Of a stretch of DNA of 64,000 nt, positions 44,157 to 54,918 are shown in pieces. The DNA is from Diphasiastrum complanatum (taxonomy: Eukaryota > Streptophyta > Lycopodiopsida > Lycopodiales > Lycopodiaceae): the NCBI GenBank assembly GCA_029204225.1, contig CM055106.1:9598274-9662273 (forward strand), given 5' to 3'. The notes under the pieces are model-generated. The model searched no databases. It was not told where the DNA came from and was given only the letters and a program-made list of their open reading frames with translations. Position 1 is the stretch's first letter. Each line of letters begins with the position of its first letter. A program made the position numbers and the translations under genes.

Positions 44157-45465
44157 CATGGAAGACCAATCACATCTTGCTTTCTTGCCATTACCTCCAA
44201 TGACTTGAAGTTTAGATGCCCCATCTTCTTGTGCCAAACCTCTTGCATTGGCATTTGCTCTCTTGCCACACATCCAACTTGGTTGGCAATAACACAAGTA
44301 TCAAGATTGAATAATTTACTTTGCCTTTTGCCTCTTGCAATCACAATATCCTTTTTCTTGATCAAGCATGTATCACCTTCAAACTCAACTTTAAGACCCT
44401 TGCTTAACACTAAGTAAGTTCTTAGTAACGGAAGGTATGAACAAAACATCCTTCAAATGAACATTCCTATTTGTAGAGAGAGAAATAGGAATTGTGCCAA
44501 TCCCTTTGATTGCACACTCACCATCATTGGCCGTGTAGATCAATCTCTTGTCATCTCCATATGCCAACAAAGATGTGAAATACGATCAATATCTCCAACA
44601 TTAGCAACCAAACATGAAGACACAAAAGCATCATCATTTTTGTTTTGATCATCAATACCATCATCATCTAGAGATAGATTTCCTTGCTTATCACGTTGAT
44701 CTGTCTTAATTTTGAAACACTAAATAGCAAAATGCCCTTTGATACCACAATAGAAGCATTTTAACTTGGATCTATCTTTCTTCTTGCCAAACGATGAAGT
44801 CTCACCTTGATCTTCCCCTTTAGACCATTTGCTTTTACATTTGCCCTTGAATTTTTCCTTTATGAACATAGCCTCCACTCCATCTTGAGATGTTGTTGTA
44901 GGTCCACCTCTTGCTTGAAGCCTATATTCTCACACCAAGATCTCTTGCAAATCCACCATGCTTGGAAATGTTCTTTGAATAGAAAATCTTTGAACCAGGT
45001 TAGCATGATCATCAAGTAAAGGCATTAAGTACAACTTGCACAAGTTCTACATCCTTAATGCTCTCATCAATACATGCTAGCTCATTATTAAATGCTTTAA
45101 CTCTCAACACAACATGAGCACTCTCTTCCTTCTTTTGCATAGATTGAAAGATTTTCCTTCTAAGAGTAAGTACTCCTGATGTAGACTTGGATTTATAAAG
45201 CTTCTTCAAAGCTTTCCAAGCCTCATTAGATGACCTTGAGAAGCTCATTGGTAACATTCATCTTTATGATGTGTAGAGCTCGTTTAGCTCTCTTGTCATA
45301 CCTCATTTGATCTTGTTGTGCCAAGGGTCTTTCCTCCACTCCTACAATAATGTCCATCAACTCATTCATCTCAAAAAGGGACTCCATTCTCACCTTCCAA
45401 GTAGAATAGTTGCTTGAGGTAAGCCTATCATTGCTTTCCAACATAAAGCTTCCATTTGTAGCCAT
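44157..45465 (-). pseudogene. Copia family B gag and protease/pre-integrase
   Basis: Gag begins with ATG at 45465: SFMLESNDRLTSSNYSTWKV, RMESLFEMNELMDIIVGVEE, KRALHIIKMNVTNELLK, then after a break EAWKALKKLYKSKSTSGVLT (45257-45012). A zinc knuckle CFYCGIKGHFAI-stop-C lies at about 44765-44715. The protease region is poorly preserved (no clear DSG). The pre-integrase zinc region reads EVWHKKMGHLNFKSLEVMAR (about 44240). The element is cut at 44157 by the family C LTR, so integrase to RNase H are missing. Confidence 0.75.
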
Positions 45466-45950
45466 GTTGCAATGACCTGATACTCTCTTTCAACTTGTTC
45501 CAATGCACAACTCTCTTGAATGTCAACAAATTCTTTCAAGAAGAAATCACAAAGATATGGAACCTCTCAAATCTCTTTCTTGCACCAAACCTAGCAAAAT
45601 CAACACATAGAATGGAAGATACTTGATCAACACATGATCAACCTACACTATCATGAACTTTTGTACTTACTAAACTTGAAACACACTCTTGAAAATTCTA
45701 GCGATCTCAAAAACAAGAGATTTAAACACATTTAGGATTTTGACAAAAGTAAAAAAAATTGAATCATCCAAATTCTATATGCAGATGTTACAAACTTGAT
45801 ATAGAATCTTGTAGTTTTCAATGAGACCTTTATAATGCAATTAAAGTCACCCAAATCCAGTAAGTAAAGTGTGAAATTGGCCTACTTCAAATTCATAACC
45901 CTATATTGAGTTTTGATTTACAAAAAATCAATTCTACACATGAAAAATGT
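45466..45950 (-). other. Family B leader, part one
   Basis: Non-coding leader between gag and the inserted gypsy piece. Its outer end (GTTTTGATTTACAAAAAATC at about 45910) repeats imperfectly at 47350 on the far side of the gypsy piece. Confidence 0.6.
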
Positions 45951-47340
45951 CTGATTTCGGGCTGTTGGACAAATAGGGCCGATATAGTCAATGCCCCACT
46001 TCTCAAATGATATCTTAGCCAAAACAGTTTGTAACGACATTCTATCCTTTTCCTGGGTTTGATTGAATTGTTGGCACACGTCACACCTTTTGACCTGATA
46101 GTGAACGTCTCTAAACATCATGGGCCACCACAGGCCATGTTGAAGCACTTTTCTATTGATAGCTTTAGCAACGAAATGCCCTCCTCCTATTTCTTCATGG
46201 GTGATGCTCACCACTTGGGACACTTCGTGCAAATGTGATACAACTGTCCTGTTATCAATGTGAAAGGGGCAAATTTAATGATTAATCTATGTCATTCTAC
46301 TTTGCTCATCCCAGGGGAGGACGTCCTGACATAAGGTATCCCACAATATCGGCAGCCCACTCAGGGATGACGTCGACATGGAATAGTATGGCGTCAAAGA
46401 GTTCATCATCGACTCCTCTACTCTCAGGAACATTTTGGATCCTTGAGAGGTGACCAGCCAGATAGTGCTATTTCCCTTTGCGAATGATGATTTTAAAGTC
46501 AAACTCTTGAAGAAGCAGCAGCCATCTGGTGATCCTTTCGGTTGTGTGGGGCCTTATTTGCCAGATACAATAGGGCTTGGTGATCTACGAAGAAGACAAA
46601 GAGGTTGGCTAGTAGGTAATGGTGGAATTTCTTCACACTGTATACCATGGCTAGTACTTCACGCTCGGTGGTGGTGTAGTTCATCTTCGTAGGAATCAAC
46701 TGTCTATTGGCGAAGTAGATCAGATAATCCTTTGTACTCCCCCGGTTCTGTCAGAACACTCCCTATTGCATAATTAGAGGCATCTGTGTGGACGTGAAAT
46801 TCTATGGTCCAGATAAGAGATTGAAGGATTGGTGCAGTAACTAAGGCCTTCTTGAGTTTGTGGAAAGCCTCAGTGACTTCGACTATCCATTCTAGTTGGA
46901 TAGTCATCTGATAGATCAACCAACCCAGCTTGGCAAAACCTCCGATAATAATTGCAATGCCCCATAAAGATGTACACTTCGCGTATAGTTCCATGTTCAA
47001 GCAATGCAAGTATTATGCATCTCCTTGGGAGGTTTCTTCTAAGGGTTCTCTCTTTGCCCTGGGCATAACCACTACCACTTCATCCATCTCGTAATCCTTA
47101 AAATATTGTGGCACATCATGCACAGGTTTGGGTTCTTCTATAGTGTCTTCTTGGATTTTATCTTGTAATTCCTAGTTGGTCATCAACTCGGTCTTGATTC
47201 CTCTTTTATCACTCTTAGCCTTCCACTCAACAGTTTTTGCCTTATATAGGGATGGGTGGCTAGTTGTCGATACCTAATCTTTTCAGAACACGGTCAAGTT
47301 TTCTGACACTCCTAGATGGTTTCATACCCAAATCTACGAA
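45951..47340 (-). pseudogene. Gypsy RT-RNase H-integrase fragment inside a copia leader
   Basis: Minus strand: a decayed RT C-terminus (FMGHCNYYRRFCQAGLV, about 46960-46910), HVHTDASNYAIGSVL (46780-46740), YTTTEREVLAMVYSVKKFHH and FVDHQALLYLANK (46680-46560), then the spacer AGHLSRIQNVPES (about 46460), and the integrase zinc region HEEIGGGHFVAKAINRKVLQ, RCDVCQQFNQT (46232-46050) followed by the core start FEKWGIDYIGPICPTARN (first Asp). It ends at about 45950 within the core. Frames change several times. It belongs to a gypsy family different from the element at 29.8-36.0 kb. Confidence 0.8.
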
Positions 47341-48149
47341 GGTGATCGGGTTTTGATCTACAAAAGATCCAATCTACAAAAGCAAATAGCTCTATTTTGG
47401 TGTAGAATCCTCTCTAGCATGCTCTAGACTTGATACCTTCACCAAACCATTGAAAGATCTGATTTCCTCCTTCATAACTTGAAACACAAGCTCTGATACC
47501 ATGTGAAAGTTTTCTAATCATTAAGATCCAAACCACTCAGAAGATCTTTGGTTACAAAGAGAAATACACTACCAATCTCACCAATGTAGAAAAATCAGCA
47601 TCTACACACAAAATGAGATGCAAACACTAATAGAACTTGATCAAACTTGAATGAAATGATTATGAATTGTTGGTGTCCGTACAAAACCAGCAAGCTACTA
47701 TCATTCACGCGTGTGAAACCGAAAATAGCAATTATGGATCATTCTACACATAGAATTGCAAGCAATGACAAGTATAGTGCACCAATGGATAGTAGAACCC
47801 AAGAGAACCATGTATAGGCATGAAATGAGATAGAGAAGAGAGAAGATCCCTCTCTCCATGAGTTACATCCATTTATAACAGGTCCAAACCCTATTTGGCC
47901 ACTTGGTTTTCCCTCCAAAATGTTAACCCTACTATTTTAGGGTCTAGATTCAATGTACCCAACTATTCAAATTTGAATCTCCTAAAACTCGCCTCCAAAC
48001 TTTCCCACACTTTCAAAATGCGTTTATTCAAATGAAATTTAGACTAATGAACTTTGAAAAGTTATTCTTTAAGTCTAAAACAAGTTTTGGCCTCAATATG
48101 CCAAATATGGAAACATTGACAAAATGATCAAAATAGTTGAATCTTTCAC
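47341..48149 (-). mobile_element. Family B leader part two, PBS and 5' LTR
   Basis: The leader 47341-47489 matches 39960-40101. Minus-strand TGGTATCAGAGCTTG lies at 47501-47487. The LTR 47502-48149 starts TGTGAAAG on plus and ends CTTTCACC. TTCACGCGTGTGAA lies at 47704-47717, in the same relative place as CACACGTGTG in the copy at 40116-40642. This is the 5' end of the element whose gag lies at 45012-45465. Confidence 0.75.
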
Positions 48150-48647
48150 CAATTATATAGGGCAAGTAATAGCAAGTGCGAGTAATAGCTTATAACTTGC
48201 TGACCTGTCCACTTGCTAAAAATGATGGTCAGAGCAATCTGTGAAGATGGTGAGTAATGAGGAACTGATGGTGAGTAATAATGGCGAGTTATGGCTCTGA
48301 GGGCGAGTAATAAGTTATAATTCACCGATCACCAAAAAGATGCCCTTGAGCTTGCTCATCACTCTGCTCCGATGGCGAGAAAATTTGACAAAGCAAAAGT
48401 GTAGAAATTGAGTTTGGCGAGTAATAGGCTATAGGTTGAGTAAAGTCTCTGATGGCGAGTTATAATTTATAGCTCGCCGAGCTCATAGAATAGTGTCTAG
48501 AGCCTGCCTAGGTCTCTAGAAAAGTGGAAAGAAAAAATAGTAAAAAAAAAATAGAGAAAAGGCTATAGGTGAGTAATAAACCTGTGAAAATGCAAGAAAA
48601 ATTCAAGCAAAAGGCAAACTAAAACCCATCTAACAATAGCTTAGCAC
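48150..48647 (-). other. Gypsy leader with repeated GGCGAGTTATAA dyads
   Basis: No protein block. Seven or more copies of GGCGAGT(T/A)ATA variants alternate with their inverted counterparts. The clearest is the 25-bp near-perfect palindrome at 48454-48478 (12-bp arms GGCGAGTTATAA and TTATAGCTCGCC, one mismatch). It lies just downstream (minus strand) of the gypsy primer site. Confidence 0.6.
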
Positions 48648-49265
48648 CGTCTCCCTGACAACAGCACCAAAAAAATGTTGGACCCTTTCCGCGCCTCCTT
48701 AATCATCATGATCAAGAGAGCAAAGTCAGGGTTTGGATCTCCAACGAGGTGAGTCGTCGTGTAGTACAGGCTTCGATTCCATGGGGAGGGAGTTAAACTA
48801 TGGATCTAAATGGGAACTAAGCCTACCAAGGGTATCAACCTTGGCATGAGATATGATGGTGGAATGGCTCAATTTGGAGATGTGGTGCTTAACACTCTTC
48901 TTGAGTCTTTTAGGGTTTTGATGTAAGATGATCCTCTTCTCAGATCTTGGCCTTTCTAGGGTTATTTAGGCTCTTTGAGCACTAAATCTTCTCTTCTTGA
49001 GGCTTATCTTCTCAAGGGAGGGGAGCAATGGGAATGAAACCTACATAATGGATCTTAATGACCTCTCATGAATGATATCTAACTCCTATTTTACGATCTG
49101 GTTGCTTTTGTGGATTAGAAAGATGAAAGCTTGTGCTAATGATCTTCTTTATTGTGATAGCATGACTAGAAAACACATTCAAGCATTCATCAATCCACAA
49201 ACAAATATACAATGACAAAAAAGGAGGACTTCACATAAAAAGAAAGGGTAGGAGGAGGAGGCTTC

Positions 49266-49330
<65 letters not shown>

Positions 49331-49396
49331 TGCAAATGAAAAGTGATTACAAAATGGTGTCACATCCCCTTATAGACAAAGTTGGGGTTAGGGATA
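48648..49396 (-). mobile_element. Gypsy 5' LTR with PBS, inverted partner of 24118-24823
   Basis: Minus-strand TGGTGCTGTTGTCAGGGAG (48669-48651) is a decayed form of the TGGCGCCGTTGCCGGGGAG primer signature. The LTR 48676-49396 ends (minus) GGGTCCAACA and carries (TC)n at 49268-49327, as seen on plus. The outer end is truncated where a copia spacer begins (about 49397). Confidence 0.75.
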
Positions 49397-49564
49397 CCTA
49401 GGAGGACATCTAGAAAAAGATCTGAGCCTAAGAGGCTTTCTTATGATGACAAAGGCAAGCAAGTGGAGCTTGATTCCACCAATTTTGCATATTTCATCTC
49501 ACATGAAGGGCCAAAGGATGTTGAAGAGGCACTCAATACCAAACCTGTGTCTCCTTGTTGTTAA
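49382..49564 (+). pseudogene. Copia integrase/RT spacer fragment
   Basis: The frame reads PRRTSRKRSEPKRLSYDDKG, FAYFISHEGPKDVEEALNTK, the usual spacer before the first RT block. It is cut on both sides. Confidence 0.6.
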
Positions 49565-49790
49565 CTTCAACTCCTCTTGATTGAGTAACATAGAACTCCT
49601 CATCAAGGAAACCATTCAAGAAACATCCATTTGTCGAAGATCACATGCATAGTATTTGCAAGAGCAATTATGGACTTCATAGTGTGCATCTTCGCCACGG
49701 GAGCAAATGCCTCCTCAAGTCAGGGCCTTCCTTTCACACATAACCCTTCGCTACCCATTTTGACTTGCGCTTATCCAAAGATAGATCCGC
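49560..49790 (-). pseudogene. Copia RT scrap
   Basis: Minus strand: KWVAKGYV (about 49770), then after a shift LEEAFAPVAKMHTMKSIIAL (about 49725-49670) and MDVFLNGFLDEEFYVTQ in shifted frames (about 49640-49585). This is the first half of copia RT, in opposite orientation to the adjoining spacer fragment. Confidence 0.6.
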
Positions 49791-50540
49791 TTTGTGTCTC
49801 ACTTTGTATGCTACTAGATTATTCTAACTTATGCATCAATATGGATTGTATTTTGCCTTCTCAAAACCTTTCATGAGTATAATGTTTTATTCCTTTTGTA
49901 TTCTTTATGAGTGTATATTACTCCCATACTCTATTGACATGTGATTTTTGAAAAAAATTATTCCATTTTTTTTATGTTTTAAAATTTCATAAATTATGGA
50001 AGGTTTAAATTGGGAACATTGGCAATTCATTATGATAGGTAAATAAGCATGGTCCTCCCCATGGTTCTTGACTTTCGTGAGTAAACTACTTGATATAGCC
50101 TTCCACTACAGAAGGTTGTGTCTGCTGTAGCGGAAAAATGTGCAATCAGCCATGATGTGGCATTCATGAATAAATAAAAACCCTCGAATTTGACTCCATG
50201 TTGGGGAAGGGCACCCTCGTAATTTTGGGGAAGAGGCCCGTATGCCTAGGGAAGGGACCCTTTCGCCGAGGGCCTCGAGGGTGGGGCACTTCATAATAAC
50301 ATCAATATATTCTTAGTTCAATTTGGATCTATAGTAGATACTAAAAACTAATAAGCAAAGATCAATTGGAAATCCTCTAGTTCCAAATTGAAAATATTAG
50401 GGATTCTAATAAGGCGAGGAATAGATTGAAATGTTGTGGAGCGTACCCGATAGGTATGTATAGGAAATTTGGATTAGCCCCCTTTGCCAACATTGTTGAC
50501 AATTTAAAGTCTTTTCAAGTATATGAGAACATGAAAGCTT
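49791..50540. other. No gene recognised
   Basis: AT-rich with one GC-rich block at 50205-50290 (repeats of GAGGG/CCCTC type). There is no transposon domain. This is the left boundary of the stretch around the GARP gene. Confidence 0.4.
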
Positions 50541-51901
50541 TGACTTTTAGGGTCCATTTTGGCAGCGGAGTTGGAGCCTTGGAGGCGTGCCTCCCCATCA
50601 GCGGTGGCGACCAGGATACGAAAGTCAGACCGTCACATTCTAGAATTTGTGTGTGTCCTACGTCTGCATGAAATCCACGTTACATTTGACATAATTAGGT
50701 GATCGACGGTCACGCCTTTGCCATGCTGACTCACGCCAGGCTTTTACGAGCGGAGGCGCCTCCGCCTGTTGTGAAGCCGGCAGCCAACGGAAGTGTCAGC
50801 ATGCAGACACGAATATTCTTAGAAAACGAAGATTCGTCGTCTCTCCTCGGGAGAAAGAAAATGGTGGTCTCTCTCTTTCTCATTCTCTTTCTTTCTCTGC
50901 GCACCCTTGGCTTGCCTTCTTCCTCCCGGGCCCCCAATCAATCTATCTATCCTCCTTGCCATCATCATCGTTTCTCTCAGCCCATCATTCCGCGCTCTGC
51001 AAGTCAATGCCAGGACGCATTTCCTGCGCGCAAAGTTTAGGCGTACGTCTCTCCATTTCTTAAATACAGCTTATACTTTTCTCCCTCGCCTTCCACCTAT
51101 CTTTTCTAATTTTCTTTTTATCTTTGATGATGATCACAGCTTATGTCTCGCTGTCCCATGCTCTTACAATTCCCATCATGAATTCATGAAGTTGGGCAGC
51201 TCATTCATGAATCACGCTTATGTGTGAACTGGATGGTAGAGATGAGGCCAACACTCTTGATCTAGTTGCTGCCTGTAATCTGATACGCTTCTTTACACTG
51301 TATGTGAACTTAAACTATCGTATCATCCTGTGAGCCGCTAATTACTTCCTGCTGCTTAAGCTTTTTAATATCTTGTACATTAGAGTGACTTCACCTCCTC
51401 TGTGTCTTTGTCTTACCGGGGTTTTCCAGCACGATCAGAGAACTAGTCTGTTCGTCTGTTTTTAATCCTAACTTCTCTTGCTGCGTTATTTCAGGAATGC
51501 ATGCTTGTAGGTCCTACAATATCCACCTCGTAGTAGCTTAGGCACATTCGGATCTGGATAGGCTGTGGTCCTTTTCTCATCATTTTACCATGAGCGAAGG
51601 TTGAATTTCTCGGATCGCATCAAGTTTGTTCCGAATGCGTTATATAGACGCAAGTTCGGATTCAGGAACTCAAGGACACAGTATTTCTTATCCGGATTAC
51701 GCTAAACCCCAAAATCAAACCACCAAAAGTTAGTCATTCACGTTTAGTATGCCAATCTTAGTGCTTCGATTATCCAAACGATTAAGACATCTCGGTAAAG
51801 AAGCTATCATCCCTTCGGATGAAATGGATGGATGTTCTTCGTAGTGTTCTCATAAATTTCTGGAAATAGTTTTCACTAGGATAATCCTTTAGGACCTTAA
51901 A
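50541..51901 (+). promoter_or_regulatory. 5' flank and probable leader of the GARP gene
   Basis: Higher GC than the flanking transposons. A pyrimidine-rich tract (CTCTCTCTTTCTCATTCTC, about 50870) is typical of plant 5' leaders. A perfect 16-bp palindrome GCGGAGGCGCCTCCGC lies at 50750-50765, and GGAGGCGTGCCTCC at 50581-50594. The transcription start is not identifiable. The open frames here (50699-51040 and others) overlap on both strands and look non-coding. Any role for the gene is inferred from position alone. Confidence 0.4.
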
Positions 51902-54900
51902 ATGCAGTTAGAGATCACAGGGCTTGTCATGGAAAGCAAAGCCGAACAGTGGAATGAAAACCCTCGAAAAAGATCGTGTTCGAACGGGGATGTCTACAAC
52001 CCTGAAGGATCTTCAGAGAGCAACAGTACCACTGGGGGAAGAAGCACCAGCGACAGCGCGGCAGGGGGAAGTGGTAGAAATGGCACCGTCAGACAGTACA
52101 TTCGTTCGAAGATGCCTCGGCTGCGGTGGACACCGGATCTTCACGACAGCTTTGTGCGTGCTGTTGAACACCTCGGGGGACAAGATAGTAAGAACACTAC
52201 AAACCAAGTATACGCAAACAAACTATTTACAGAGTACACGTTTGATTTTTGGCAGATGTTGTTGCAAAACATGGCTTCTGAATGATCTACAATCATGGAG
52301 TCAGAGAAGTATGTAGCCGTTAAGCCATAATTAAAAACAGCCAAGAATGACATTCTATAGGGGTAAACTATAAGAGTAATATTATGCAAGAAGTTTCCTG
52401 ATAGCTGAAAATAATGGTTGATTCTCCAAGATTGAACTTTTCCTGGCTTGATTCGATGTAGGAGCTACTCCGAAGCTCGTGTTGCAGCTCATGGATATCA
52501 AAGGCCTTACCATAGCTCACGTCAAGAGTCATCTTCAGGTTAGGAATCCGATGCTAGTTCTTGGTGTTCTCGTTAATTAGGCTTGCTTAGAGTGGCTTGC
52601 TTTTATAGGCTAACCAATTGCCTATGCACTTTCAGAATCGTTTACAGGAGGTTTCGATCGTATTCAAAGACGCACAAATCATAAGAGGATGCTGATATTA
52701 TTAGTCATATCTAGGTTCTTTTGTCTATCTGAAAACGTCCCCTCAGTAACTGTATGGAACAACGATCTTAGCAATCGTAACCGGTAGATCCGAATGTTTG
52801 CAGATGTATCGGAGTATGAAGAACGACGAAAATGGACAAGGTACGCGATGTGCATCGATGTTCAATAAAATTCGATGGTTTATTGTATGTCTTGCAGATG
52901 CTTAAAGATGACGGTCAGATCGGAGACAAGCAAGATCATTGTAGCAACAATGAAATTAGGCGAGGAATTTCAATACTTGAAAGAATAACCGCACCCTTGC
53001 CCGCTTGAGCCATAAACCTGATCTTACATTGTTTTGAAAGCTTTCCCTGTTACGAAATCGGAGCTAACGTTTAGACTTCGCATGGAAGGCAATACTTAAG
53101 ATACCTACAGCAACCTGCCGCTTATACTCACTTGTCAGCAGTTATCGTTAGTAACTTTCCAAAGCAGTTTCGAAGATGAGCCTTAGAGTCTCACAATCTG
53201 TCTTCAAACGAATTTTTCTCAATGAAACCCTTTCGAGCTTCATGTACTTGAGTTTGGTGAGGGTTGCTTGTTTATTGTGGCATGGCCCAGATTAAGACTT
53301 TTATCTGAAGCTTGCGTTTAATCTGATGGTGGCATCTAATTTTGCAGATCCACACTTTGCTCAATTGGAGCACAGCGTTGATCCACAGACTCTAACGTTC
53401 GCTAGCTCTCTGGCTCAGCCATCATGGGCTAGGCTTCAGCTGGACTGTCAGCATGATAGTACAATATTCATGAGAGGAGGTTTGTGTTCTCCCCACTTTC
53501 AGAATTTCATCCATCGGCCGGCACTGCAGCCTCTCGACTATCGCCTTCCCAGCAGGTTGTCCCTACACTCCAGTACTTCTTCCTGCCGACGATCAATTTC
53601 CTCTCTTTGATTCTGTTCACTGTAGCTTTCAAAGTACATTACTCGTTGCCGTATCTAACTAGGTTGAAGTGCTCAGACAGTACTAAATCTCTTACTCGCT
53701 TAAGATGCATAGTCAGAACGCCGTAAGCGTCAAGCAGAAATGGTTGGGATTTAAAGGAATATAGAGAGATCAATTTTTCATAGGGTCAGTAAGAAGATTA
53801 TCATATTTGATCAACAATTCGCTGATCATACAGTTGAGCACGTTTTGAGCCTTAAATTCTTGAAAATGAATTGACATCATTTAGAACTTACTGTGCCAGG
53901 AATACGATAGGATTTCACCAAACTCATCTTTGCTGATGTTTGTTTTCGACAGAAATGATGCAACTGCATGGTGCAGCCAGCAGCTAGCTGGTCAGACAGA
54001 ATGGCAGCTCTCGAGACCCTTGTTAACGTCTGACAGCGTACGAAATCATCATCCTTCTAGCTGGCTAAGCGAGCTCCAGATCGACTGGGGAAAGGGACAG
54101 CATAGGATCCCCTCGGGTTTGGATGGTGGGCAACTCGAATCGGCAAGAAGGCTTCCGACCATTGTGGATTGGAGCAAAAATGACGGCAACCATGCGGAAA
54201 CTTTCTCTTTTTCGAATCAGCCGAGACCATCCAATAATCCATCCGAAAGCATACGAAGTAAGTACGAGCACAATAGCCATGAACACTGTTTTGGCAATGA
54301 AGCGATCATTCCAGACCATATGGAAATAAAGCCAACCACTCGCTCAACCTTGATCCAATTTGATCAAATCTTGGGAAATAGCAAATCTAGTGAAGAGCAA
54401 GTACAGTCTCCTGATAGCGTCAATTGCCCTATTCGATTTGACTGTCCCTCTTACGATCTCAGTCAGGTAGGATATCTTTCAGAGTCATTTTTTCCTGTTT
54501 AAACCATCTTTGAAAAGTCATAACAACTTTGTCATTCTCCAACAATTTAACATCAATTTTCTCCGTCATGCCACAGAGAAGACTAGCAAAGCAGATGGGT
54601 GAGAGAGAAGAGGCTGAAAAGGATCTTACTACCGGAACATCCACATCGTGCAGATCAGGTTTTGACTTCAAAAGAAGCATTGGGACTGGTTTCATAGCTG
54701 ATAAAAACAAGCATGGAACGCTCCTGCCTGTGAACGAGCATGTGGACAGTACCCTAGCTCTCGCATTAGCTCCTCATCTTTCCAGCATGTCTTCGCATGC
54801 CGTCATAAAGAAACCACCGGAATATACAGAAAGATCGGGAGAACTCGCAGTACTTGGAAAAGATTGTACAACTAAGGGCATAACCTTAGACCTCAACATG

Positions 54901-54918
54901 TCTATGGGTGCTTGCTAG
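51902..54918 (+). CDS. GARP (G2-like, MYB-SHAQKYF-type) transcription factor, six exons
   Basis: Exons 51902-52187, 52462-52538, 52804-52840, 53348-53555, 53953-54466 and 54577-54918 have GT/AG introns and matching phases, giving 487 codons plus stop. Residues 71-125 form the GARP DNA-binding domain: RQYIRSKMPRLRWTPDL, FVRAVEHLGGQD, then (split by an intron inside the Arg codon) RATPKLVLQLMDIKGLT and HVKSHLQMYRSMK. This wording marks the plant subgroup with VRQYxRSKxPRLRW and SHLQMYR, a nuclear DNA-binding protein acting on its target promoters. The N-terminus is Ser/Gly-rich. The C-terminus ends GITLDLNMSMGAC, where LDLNM resembles an EAR-type repression motif. Met-10 (51929) is an alternative start. 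The 53348-53555 donor (AG|GTTGTC) is weak, and an extra exon-like piece at 52898-52940 is left out because it breaks the frame. The DNA-binding domain is certain; the middle exons are inferred. Confidence 0.82.
52898..52940 (+). other. Exon-like segment left out of the GARP model
   Basis: CTTGCAG (52891-52897) is a strong acceptor. Using it after exon 3 shifts the frame and meets TAA at once. A second AG at 52906-52907 would restore the frame (start 52908), and a GT at 52941 would allow phase-correct joining to 53348. Direct joining of 52840 to 53348 is also in phase. Confidence 0.4.

Noticed and set aside
50699-51040. Overlapping open frames on both strands upstream of the GARP gene
   Set aside because: Low-complexity Ser/Arg-rich products on both strands, consistent with a pyrimidine-rich leader rather than coding DNA.
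53484-53726. Alternative frame over the fourth GARP exon
   Set aside because: It runs through the predicted donor and into the intron; the chosen frame keeps phase with the exons on both sides.
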